DNA from: Chondrosia reniformis
Taxonomy: Eukaryota; Porifera; Demospongiae; Chondrillida; Chondrillidae
Assembly (NCBI GenBank): GCA_947172415.1
Contig: OX359189.1
Coordinates: 5,718,501-5,782,500, forward strand
Direction: 5' to 3'
Length of the DNA: 64,000 bases
The notes under the pieces are model-generated. The model did not search any database. It worked only from the letters and a program-made list of their open reading frames with translations, and was not told where the DNA came from. Within the stretch, counting starts at the first letter, position 1; the number at the start of each line of letters is the position of its first letter. Both the position numbers and the translations under genes were made by a program. Of the stretch, positions 24,244 to 34,900 are shown in pieces.

Positions 24244-27200
24244 TTAAAGATTAAAATACAACCCATAAACTGAAATATAGTTTTGCATTAGCATAGAAAC
24301 CAGTATTTCTCCTTTGCTGTTAATACGAATACCACCAGGCATGGTTTCTGTCTTGAACTTGTAGATTTGTTGACCATCACTGGAATATAAAACAATTGTG
24401 TTACTGTAGGAGAGCGTGATCAACAGATCTCCATTTCCAGTAACACATATGTCATTTGGTTTTTCTCCTGTTGTAAAATACTTAATAAAAGCACCAAACT
24501 CTGTGTACACCTGAATACTTCTGGCTTCTACATCCACAACATATAGAAGACCATCTGGACTGAAGGTAACGGAAACCGGTTTTATAGAATGACCATGACT
24601 TGCAGTGCTGAATTTAAATTGGAATTTACCTTCTTCACTGTAGACAGACACAGAGCGTCTCTCTGCTTCACAGAAATATATTCCCCTTCTATTAATTGCT
24701 AGTCCAAAGGTTGTGCTATCTGCTTGTATACTGCGCACAAATGCGCCATTGATTCCATATACGATAATGCTACTACCATAAACATCATTTATGGCAATAT
24801 TGTCCTTCATTGTAAACTCAATGCCAGTAATGTCTGTAATTAGTCTCCCATTATTCCGAACTTGAATTACTCTTACTAATTTTCCAGCAAGGTCGAACAA
24901 ACATACAGAGCTATTCAAGATATCAGCCACTGCAAGTAATCCATTTTTATTCATAGCTAATGTTGAAAACTTCCTGTTAGCTTTGTCAGTTATTATTCTC
25001 TTACATTCACTGGTCACATTACTCATCTTATTCTATATAAAATACATTAAAATTTTTTAAGGTGGTACAGTATTATACATACATATAGTGTACAAAGTAC
25101 ACACATATCTTAGCTACAACTTAACAACGCAATATAATGTTGTTCCAATGACTTTATACCCTTGCATTGAATAGATTATTTTAGAAAATCCTAATGGTAT
25201 ATTTAATTTGGTTATCAACCATTGAAATTCAACCCTATAAGGCTAGTTCATTGTCATCATGAAGATTAATAGAAATTAATCACACAAGCAACATGGCATG
25301 GTTAAGGACTTAATTAATTCTATAGGGAAGACAAATCTAGATAAAACAAATATAAGCAGACAGTACATACGTAAGTTAGGCAGACTTTGTTCACACTAGC
25401 CAAATCTAACAGTATAATTTCACTTGCTTTAGCAGTTTACACCATCCGCACTTCAGACATCATGTAATGTGCACCCAAACACAGAAGTGATGTATACATT
25501 ATTAAGTCTCTTAAATTTCAAGATGCCACTTTTTAAATTAGTATAATAAGTCTTATTACATGATCACTATCTTGCTTCATTACTATTTCCATGCAGATGT
25601 GCTAGTCACAGTTTTCGACAGAGGGATTTGAAGTATAACGTAAAACAATAAAAAAGATGTTAGTTGTAGGGATGGTAGTGCTGCAACAGTGTTTTGATTC
25701 CCAAATGTTTGGACAACAGTAGCATTAAAGACATAAATGGCACAAATATATACGTATTTTGTAATTATTATTACTGTCACACTAGATACAGGTACAGAGA
25801 TTAAGAAGAAGTCATGCAAAATGCATGTGCCAAGCCCTCTACTTAAGTTTTCATTAGCTACAGGTGATTCTAATCGTCAGAGTACACAAGAGCTTTGCAA
25901 TGATGACACAATTACCAAATGGCAGACATAAATGCCTGTCATTGGGATGATTGAGGCTTCAAGTAAACAAGCTTTGATTAAATCAATTTAAGGTTCCCTT
26001 AATTGTATATACGTATATATATACAAAGTTTAGAGGTACGGAACTCATAAATTCTATAGATAGTATTCTCACTTTGGAAGACTGTGTTGATCGAAGTTGA
26101 GTTATGTCTTTGGAGATTTGGACATTGCGAGACACAATTAGCTCCTTTTCTGAAACGATTGCGAGGTTCTCACTCTTAAGTTCGTTCACATCTCTATTGA
26201 GTTGAGCAATGATCACATTTTGACTTGCAACATCCCCACGAAGCTGTGATAATTCTGCTTCCTGTCGTTCGTGTTCTTCTCTCAAATGCTTTTCCAACTT
26301 TTGCTCTAGTTGGACTCTCTGTTTAGCCTCAAGATTAAGTTGGGAAATAGCTTGTTGAAGCTGATTTACTTCTGCTGGCTGGACACTCTGAATAGTGGAT
26401 TCTATCCGTTTTATTTCTGTTAGTAATTCTGCACTGCTGGGTCGTGAATCGGCACGATTGGCTAAACACCCTTTAATGAGAGACAGAAAGAACTGCTTCT
26501 CATGGGTACTTATCGAATTAATCTGATGCTCTCTGCGTTCATACTCAGTCAGAGCTACTAATCGATCACCATCTTCTTTAGTTGGATGTGTTGGATTAGG
26601 CCATTCATGAATTAACGTGGTTGTAATACAATTTCCATAGGAAAATACATCCAATTTTTCAGTATATCGAGGAGGTATCCGTAGGGCTTCTGGTGGCATA
26701 AATGCTTGCGTACCTTTCACAGATGACTGACGGGTCAACTTCGACTGACAGATGGTTCGGGTCATACCAAAATCAGTCAACTTCGTTAGGAAACTAACTT
26801 TATTCATCAAAATATTGTTTGGGCTCAAGTCATGATGGACTAGAGGTGGGTTATGGTGGTGAAGATAGCACAATCCTTGAGCTACCTGACGAAGAACGAA
26901 TACTTTGTTTAAAAGGTGGAAATCCTCTTTTTTATGATTCTCTAAGTAATGGCGAAGGGAGATGTCCATCTTTTCCAACAAGAAAAGCGGCACATCACTG
27001 TTCTTTTGGTAGAAATTTCCTAGAAGCTGTACAATGTTAGGATGCCTCAAACTGAACCAAGTCTGACACTCCCTTTTAAAATCACTGATCATCTTCTCTA
27101 CATCCGACTTTGGCATTTCTTTGAGGAATATTTCGTGCATTCGCTTGGCAGCACACAGAGTACCACACCATTCTACTTCGATAACTTCACCATAAGATCC

Positions 27201-27266
27201 ACGACCGAGTGTTTTACCAGTTATACGTACTCCACTTAAATTAAACTCCTTACTGATTACGGACAT
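24244..27266 (-). CDS. Protein kinase - coiled coil - NHL-type beta-propeller protein
   Basis: Two exons, 27266-26073 (398 codons) and 25032-24244, joined at a phase-0 GT-AG intron, give 660 residues. Kinase domain, residues 12-305: glycine loop LGRGSYGEV, lysine in CAAKRM, catalytic loop VHHDLSPNNIL (HRD reads HHD, aspartate kept), DFGM, and APE-like FMPPEALR. It should be active; HDLSPNN resembles TKL and related kinases. Residues 310-398 form a coiled coil (QLEQKLEKHLREEHERQ, QLNRDVNELKSE). The second exon is a six-bladed NHL-like propeller with repeated phrases: LAMNKNGLLAVAD, SVTFSPDGLLYVVD, ICVTGNGDLLITLS, IRINSKGEILVS. The ATG at 27266 begins just before the kinase. The alternative is two genes, as an ATG opens at 25026, six bases inside exon 2. 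Substrate unknown. Confidence 0.75.
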
Positions 27267-28048
27267 CTTCAAAAGTTTTCGAGGGCGTTGCTGCACTGTT
27301 GTGGTAAAATACCATGTACCAGTGTAATAGGTTCCGCCCCCTCCCCTCCCCCAATCATCAGTTCCGCCGGAACTTAGATGTAGATATAAGTCACAAAATT
27401 CTCTAATTCCTGGGACATTTACAGTCATGTTAAACTGTGTTAGGTGGACACCATGAAATGCACTCCTGCTACCATCACACTTGATATTGAGACCATCACA
27501 CTTATGCATATAGAGCAGTAGCTATTAACCACCTGGTTTATCAATTGTATTTTCATACCTAGTAGACTGTAGGTCTAGTGTGTTACTTTAATTCCAAAAA
27601 GAGCTTGTTTATTTAAGGGGTATTAGTTAAAAACAACAGCAAATTTGATGTATCTTTAGAGTTAGTTAAGACCATGACTTAATTGGGTCAATATGGCAAA
27701 TAATAATTTAAGTAGGCCTACCTGTGCATCTGTGCCAAGGATTCACAGAAGATCAAGATAAAGAAAAAGACAAAGACTCCCAGGATCACTGATGAAGGGT
27801 AAAATTCCCAGAAACGGCTTTCTGACCCAGTGGAGAAGAAGATGAAAGAAGGGAAAAGAAGGAAGAAAAGACTCCTGTATCTTCACCCAAAGCTCTCTTC
27901 AGGTTTAGTTCCCCTAAAGGCTCTTTTACAGAATAGGCATATAGCATGTAGGAAAATGGTATCTTAGATTTTTCATCTGAAAAATGACCACATCACAACA
28001 GTTATTAAAATTATACATAACATATGTATACTTCATAAAGTAGCATAT
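27267..28048. other. Intergenic spacer
   Basis: Spacer of 780 bases between the kinase-NHL start and the DCAF15-like stop codon. An open frame continues upstream from the kinase ATG to 27509, but its residues look non-coding (Gly-run, low complexity). The spacer contains one copy of the interspersed repeat. Confidence 0.5.
27725..27905. repeat. Interspersed repeat, copy 2
   Basis: Opposite orientation to the copy at 3275-3425. Shares GGATTCACA, CAAAGACTCCCAGG, TCACTGATGAAGGG and CAAAGCTCTCTTCAGGTTTA with the copy at 40195-40350. These two are the fullest copies, about 170 bp. Confidence 0.7.
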
Positions 28049-31000
28049 CTAATCAAATACAACACTAAAAGGTAAAAATGGATGATGAAGAAAGGCAAGG
28101 GTCTGTCCTTTGAGAACAGAGCTATTTGTAAGTGTATTTTGGATGGAGGATTTATCTGAGTCAGTTGTAATACTGCTGTTGTCAAACAACAAATGATGAC
28201 TGTTTAAAACTTCTCTTACAGCTAATCTCTTTCTGGTAAAGAGCCCTAGATCAAACACATAGAGAAATACCTAAGTATCTTAGCCAGGTAGTTCAAATAC
28301 GTATAGACATACACTTCAACTTAAATTAATTAAAATGTATGTCAATGTACAAACCATTCTTTATGTTCCATTCTGATAACACTTGTACATGAAACTGTTT
28401 GGAAGTCAAATTCTTCACAGTATGTAGAATAGCAGATAATAGTATATCTATACAATATGTGAGCGGACAGACCTGTATGAAAATAAAGTTTCTGCATAAA
28501 AATTCATGAGATACCTACTCAAACTAGTAGCATTTTTAATAATTACGTAAGTCTGTACTAAATGGAACTTTTGATATATTCTGAGGAAACTAGCACATTC
28601 ATACTTAAGAGCAAGTTCAAGAATGGAATACAACACACAAAGGTTTTCCTATTACAGCTCACTTACTTAACATAAGGAAGCTAAATACATTGGCCACTCA
28701 CCCCCATTAACTTAACATCATAGTCTTTAATAGAAATACAACGTCCAATTTTATCCTGCAGATCTTTAGCATACTGTGTCAATGCTACTTCTGCATCATA
28801 GATGTGCTCAACTATAGTCCACTTGAGACCACTGTGGTTTGGTTTCGTCAGCAGGCACACTGAAGTAAGGTTGCATTCATCTGCAGATCATCAGGAGGCA
28901 ACAAAGAAGTATAACAGTTAAGGTACTCATTGCAGGGCAGGTTAGATGAAGAGTAATAGAGTAAGGATTCCTTCTAACTGTGTTGAACTTATCTTTTGAA
29001 ATTAAGGATCATCTTTCGACTTTTAGAGCATCTAAAGAGCAGCAGTCACTGAAGAAGACCCTCAGGGTCGAACGTCTGACAGCCAAGAAGAAACAACAAA
29101 ACTGCGTCTTTGGACGCTCTAAAAGTCGAAAGATGATCCTTTCAAAAGATAGATGAAGAGTGCTATTAATCACTTAAAAAACACATTAATACAGGCCTCA
29201 GTTGTCTAAGCATTCACCATCAGCAGACAACTTCATAAACGCAGCAGTAGTCACAAGATATTGTATACATATATATATACGTATGTACATACATATGAAT
29301 AATCTAACACCATTTTTTAATATGAGACATCTATTTTAGAGTAAAAGGCCAAACTAAACCCAGTGAGAGCTTTGGATGAGGATACAAGAATTGTCTCCTC
29401 CTTCTTCTCCTCTGAACCAGAGAGCTGTTTCTGGGACACCCATCATCAGTGAGTCCTGTATGAGTGTATGTACATCTTTATGTGGTAACTCACCTTTGTC
29501 AATGACCACCTTTCTTGCCTTAAGCCAGTCCATGTCATACAAGTTATCAAGACCTACAGTTGTATCATTTTTATAGCAAATAATAGATACACTGTGGCCG
29601 ACATTAATGATGACATGATCAGGGATGGCCAGTGCTAAGTGGAGGGGTACAAGCTCTGTAGATTGGAACTTTACAAAAGTTAATAGAAATGATGTTTCAT
29701 CGGCTGAGTCAGGGAAATTCGGATTCACCAGGAAATCCATGCAGCACTGATTGGTAGTTGCCTCATGAACTGGAAGATCCCTAAACCAAAGTTAGATAAG
29801 TTTTTAAATTACAGGTGGTGCTGAAAAATGGCAACTACAGAATGTAATCTAGAACAATTAAACCAGTACAATTACAACTACAAATATTGTATGTTATAGC
29901 TTTACTTGTAATATTTTAATAATTAGATCAACTGACAATAACTTTATAGGGGATTTTTTATAGGGGAGTGAGAGAATTCTTGACTTACAACTAATAGAAA
30001 GGAAACCATTCTACCTGTATGTATATAAAGATTCATATGACCATGTTCTCACTTACCTACAGGCCTGCACAACAACATACAACTTATCAGGAGTCTCTCT
30101 AACAGCCATAAAGAGGTCTTCCTGAACAGCAACACCTTTAAACAGCTCCTCAAAGTGAATCTTACAAAAGGTCAAAGGAGAGCACAAAAAGCATGTAAAA
30201 GGTTTGATGATACAGGTTAAGATACAAAAGATTTGATGACACAAAGTCGTTTAATGGATCAGCAAAATTATTCATTAAACAATCATGGTTGAAAGTGAAA
30301 AAGGAGGAACTTAAATAAGACATTAGTAGCGTATAATGTATGAATCTCATTGTAAATGAATGATGTAAGTATGACAACCATTTATACATGTATGAAGATC
30401 AATTCCTGACAATAAATTGACCACAAATTAACATATTAAATCCTTTAAAAATAATTTCCTTACTAACTGAGATTATTACATTAAGGATTCACATCTCCAT
30501 TAAACTTCTGGAGAACCATTTAGTAGTTGGTTAGAATCATTACTGAAAACCAAGTGTTCACATACATAAGCCTTATACATATTTACAAGGTCTACTGTAC
30601 GATATACATGCATATACTATAAAAATGGTTCTGGGAGGGTACATATTTATGCAAAGAGGCAACACATACAACAGGCTTTTGTGTCTTTCATACTGACATG
30701 ATGCATTTTCAAAACATACCATCCTCAGAGTAGACATGTTATGACCAATTTTCCACCAGTATAAGGTGAAGGTTGCTGTAGACCACAAAAAGGGATCTTC
30801 ATCTAGGTCTTCACCACCAGTCACTTGATCGTAGGATAGCATGTGTCTCCCATCACTTGTATAGCCAAGCATCACATGACTACCATACAAGACCAAGCAT
30901 CATCAATTAGAGAGAATGTTTGAGAAAAATAAGTATAATTATACATTGCAAGGGTTTAACAAGAAATGAGTGGAAAGAAATTATATTTATACTTGTGCGA

Positions 31001-31546
31001 GGAGAGGAAGAGTGAAGAACTGAGAAAAAATTACAAAGTGATAATAAATTAAGTACAATGTTGACCCATAAACTGTCAGTTAAGAGAAACACAGACAAAC
31101 ATCCACTTGATTACATGACTTACTTCCTTAAAGAACTTCCAGAATTAGTTACAAAGTGATAATAAACTAAGTGATATGAGTAGGCTAAAATACCGTTCTC
31201 CTAGACCATGCACTGAACATCTATACACTGTAGCACATTCTCTAAGTACAATGTTGAGCCCAAAACTGTCAGTAAAGTTTAATTAAAAACACCCACTTGA
31301 TTACATGACTTACTTCCTTAAAGAACTTCCAGAATTAGTTACAACCGACTTAACTAGTGTACTGAACGATACGACGTAACGTTTAGGCCTCAACTTCACT
31401 ATACGTGCAATATCTCTGCAAATTCCAAAATTGTACACTTCATACGTACGGGCAAGGAGAAGTTTGCTTATTGTTACATTATACTCTCCCTTGGAAGAAA
31501 TCGTATCAATAGAAAACTTGACACACTTGTTCTTTGTTGCTTCCAT
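28049..31546 (-). CDS. DCAF15: DCAF15-like substrate receptor of CUL4-DDB1 ubiquitin ligase
   Basis: Six exons: 31546-31314, 30879-30720, 30160-30057, 29780-29494, 28880-28702 and 28270-28049, summing to 1185 bases and 394 residues. The second exon reads HVMLGYTSDGRHMLSYD and later LYWWKIGHNMSTLRM, matching the DCAF15 N-terminal propeller signature (glycine-x-x-x-GRYVLSY, LYWWEFNVHSKL). The third has ELFKGVAVQEDLFMAV, equivalent to RLFQDEEIYSDLYLTV. Later LALAIPDHVIINVGHSVSII matches the mid part, and YDAEVALTQYAKDL with KIGRCISIKDYDV and VFDLGLFTRKRL match the C-terminal part. Vertebrate DCAF15 is about 600 residues with a long disordered middle; here that middle is missing. Known role: presents substrates to CRL4. 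The C-terminal end is also shorter than the human one. The starting ATG at 31546 was preferred to an upstream in-frame one. Confidence 0.8.
28991..29150. mobile_element. Short fold-back element with Penelope-type terminal sequence
   Basis: ATCTTTTGAAA plus GGATCATCTTTCGACTTTTA at the left is complemented at the right (TAAAAGTCGAAAGATGATCC then TTTCAAAAGAT), giving arms of about 35 bp. The interior contains CACTGAAGAAGACCC and GGGTCGAACGT, which match the terminal region of the Penelope-like element near 15705-15790. Likely a non-autonomous product of that element family. It lies in a DCAF15 intron. Confidence 0.7.
29345..29470. repeat. Interspersed repeat, copy 3
   Basis: Partial copy next to the donor site of the fourth DCAF15 exon. 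Contains GAGAGCTTTGGATGAGGATA, CTGTTTCTGGGA and CATCATCAGTGAGTCC. It is more diverged than copies 2 and 4. Confidence 0.55.
31050..31347. repeat. Direct duplication covering the end of DCAF15 exon 1
   Basis: A block with TAAGTACAATGTTGA, then AACTGTCAGT and TTGATTACATGACTTACTTC and its donor, occurs at about 31050-31155 and again at 31243-31347. The right-hand copy is the real end of exon 1 with its splice donor; the left-hand copy lies in intron 1 and preserves an equivalent donor. Confidence 0.7.
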
Positions 31547-31954
31547 GATCCTACGTAGCAATGCTTCAATAAGCAGCCATTTTCCCGCGTTTAATTTGCC
31601 AATATCCCCGGCAAATGGAAGTGCTATTTAGCCATCAGTAAAATCAGCATAGTCACATCGACCTATGATAGGACCTATAGTACGTATATACACGCACATC
31701 CCATTGGTCTCTTGGATGCTGTATATAATATGTATGCACACATACAGTTAAATGTTTGGTTAACCCTTAATTACTGTTGGAATACATTTGGGGGAGACTT
31801 TTACACATATTGTAAAGAGTGCCACAGGATGCCACAATTAAGTATTCAAATTGTTATGGAACAAATATACGTACTTCTTTACAAGACATGCTAAAACATA
31901 TTTCTCATTACGCTACAAATTATAAAGCTTCAAAAAGTGCTTGTGACAGCAAAT
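31547..31954. other. Intergenic spacer between two minus-strand genes
   Basis: Spacer of 408 bases between the DCAF15 start codon and the bHLH-PAS stop codon. It should hold the DCAF15 promoter, but no specific site could be supported. Confidence 0.5.
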
Positions 31955-34900
31955 TTATGGTACAAGTTCCTGTAAAAGCTTGTCTACATCCAAATTATCA
32001 ACATTAAAAGTCTGTGCTGAAGAAAATCCAGTGCCATTATAGAATTCCGTTACAGCTGGGTGTAACTTCTCTAAGTGAAAGTCATTTATCGCAGGTAGAT
32101 CGGAAGTATTAATGTAACCCATTGTTTCAGAGGATTGTGGTGGAGGAGAGGGAAACGACTGCTGCCTATTTCCATTAGATGGTGAACCGAGGCTGCAGAA
32201 ACCACTGGAGTCAGAAGGGCATGGGGATCCAACAGATGAACAAGTGTTCTCTAATGATCTTAATGCTGGTATGGGGTTCCTCAAAGCATCAAGTTGATTC
32301 TGTGGGTTTGATAGGTTTGAGGAATGTGAGTTAAGCGATGAATCAGAACTAGCACTGCATCCTTCAGGAGTGGTACGGGGTGTCAGAGGAGATGAATATG
32401 GTATGCTATCAACCAAAGTAGGCTCCAGGAAAGACTCTGTCAACTGATTGGTAGTCACCTTCTGTGGGAATCCTGGTGGATACAAGCTTACAGGTTCTTC
32501 TCCTTGAATTGTCATGGCTGGCTGGACACCTCTCCCATCAGTGAAACTACGCAGAGCAAACTCCCTTGAATGATGAACAGTTTCCAGTAGGTTGCTTTGC
32601 AGGGAAGGCTGATGGATTGCTTGATTCAGAATATCCTGAAAGAAGACAATGAAATATGGTTACCAGTAATTACAATATCTAGTAACATAACAACATACGT
32701 ATGTAAACCATGTCATAAGTACATCAATAGGATACAAACCTTTCTCAGTACATCTGTTGAGTTATTGGGTGCTTCTACAAAATGAGCATAATCTGGAGTA
32801 ATGGATCCTGAATGGGAAGGTTTCAGTTTAGTGTTCTCCACAAGGTGAAGTCTGTAAGGCTCAGCTATCACTGAAGAGTCACCTTTGTATGACTCAGTCC
32901 GCTCAATCAAGCTAACCTTGCCAACCTCAGAACTGTGGGAAACAGCAGCTGTCTAACAGTTACGTATATAGGTATATAGCTACGTACGTATGTTCATACT
33001 CATAGTGAGCTAAATCAATGATGGGTTTCGATTAAACAACAGGTAGAAAATTTGAAGTCAACCTAGACACAGGTATATAACTGATTAATTGCCAATATGA
33101 GAATATACCTCTCTTTTGGTAATATCTGTACTATACAGACATAGGGCACAACAAAACTGACCTAACAATCCGAAATGTAACTTTGACATCAAAAGGTTTT
33201 TTGGTCCCTGGAACATAACTAAGAACACAGACCATCTGTACCCACACCCACTCTCCTGATTTGGTGAGAAATCTGTGGATTGGGCTCACAACACGTCCCT
33301 GGTTCAACACTACAAACATTAGGTTCAAAGATGACCATTGCAACGTAATTGTTACAGAATATAAAAAGGCAAAATGAATGATTACAAGTAATGCACTACA
33401 TTTACCACTTGAAAGAATAAGGAGTACTTGTCACGATCATTCTGAGAATAAAGCCTTATTAAGCGTCAGTAATATGGATTTATTAATTTAGGACTATTCG
33501 ACCCAGAGGTATTCATCAGCAATACATATATGAGGAATGGGAGCTTAAATGGGAAAGGATGTGACATCTGGTTTTGTTATAGGTGTACCAAATAATTAAA
33601 AATGATTGGCTAATCAATTTATCATTTATATACAACTTACAGGTCAATCGACACTTAACAGCTCTTGGACTACCAGGTGAACAGGCCTTGAAATCACTTG
33701 GGTGGAAGAAATCATAGGCAAATGTTCCCACAAGCTCCTCAGGATCATATCCGGTCAAGGTTCTCACCCTTTCAAACATAAAAAGGTACGTAAATCTGGT
33801 GATTACATTTTTAGTTCTTTATTAGTATGTTTTAGCTCAACAATCAAGTCCATGTGACGTCCATGTACACCACTATACCTGATTTTTAATATTATATACT
33901 AACCTTGATTCAACAGCAGTAAATTTCAGATCTAAAGTAGTGGTTGTTGTAAAACTGCTCCTTTCTATTGACAGCTCCACAATAGACATTGATTCAATGG
34001 GTCTACATTCACCTACAATTCCTACAGATTTTGGATGTTCTTCTTTGATGTTGTCTAAGTTATCTGAATCATCTTCTTCACTGTGGCTTTTATCAGAGCC
34101 TTTTGAATTCTCAAAGGCATCTGAATCTGACCCGTTTATATTAATATATTTGAGAAAGCCCGAAATCTGGATCATCTGGAGACCAAGTTGGAACCATTTG
34201 GACACAAGTATAAAGTCAGCACTCTAGGACAACTGACCTTATGCCCACTAAACTTTGACAGTGGGGATCTTGGAGCGTTCAGTGAAGTCTTAAATCGTAC
34301 ACAAAACTGTCTCCACTGTCTTTCAGACAGATCTACAAAATGGGAGCAATTGTAGTCAAGCAAAGACGTCTACCACCTGTGTTCCTCAAAGAGCTGCATA
34401 GTCTCCTTTAGCAAGACAACTAGGTATTTATAAAGGTTTTCCCATCATGCATCATGATGAAACCAGCTAAGGCACAAATACATATACGTAAACAGCCTTA
34501 TTGAACAGTGTAAGGTATTCATCCTTTTATCATACAGTTAATGATTATCAGCATGCCATGTTCAAAGAAGAAACAGATGAAATGCATTCAAACAAGAGAG
34601 AGGACAATGTAGTCACAAAGGAATGTAGATTAGGTAGGACTTGTAAGGCTTCCATGCCAGGCAGCATCATGTGAGGCACCACTTCCCAGTAAATTAGTGA
34701 ATACTTGTCTGACCATTGGACCAATAACCAATACAGAGACCTTGGATGTATGACATGATGTCAGTCAAAAGAATCCTTAAACTATCCCTACACAACTAAA
34801 TATGTACATTAAGTAGCAACTTGACCAAAACACACAACATACAGTTGAATAAATAGTGAAAACGTGATGATAAACACAAAACAGTGTTACATTACAATTA

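Noticed and set aside
26819-27239. Plus-strand open frames over the kinase exon
   Set aside because: They oppose a frame with complete kinase motifs and have no motif of their own.
27267-27509. Extended N-terminus of the kinase-NHL protein
   Set aside because: The open frame upstream of the chosen ATG has low-complexity, non-conserved-looking residues; the ATG at 27266 sits directly before the kinase domain.
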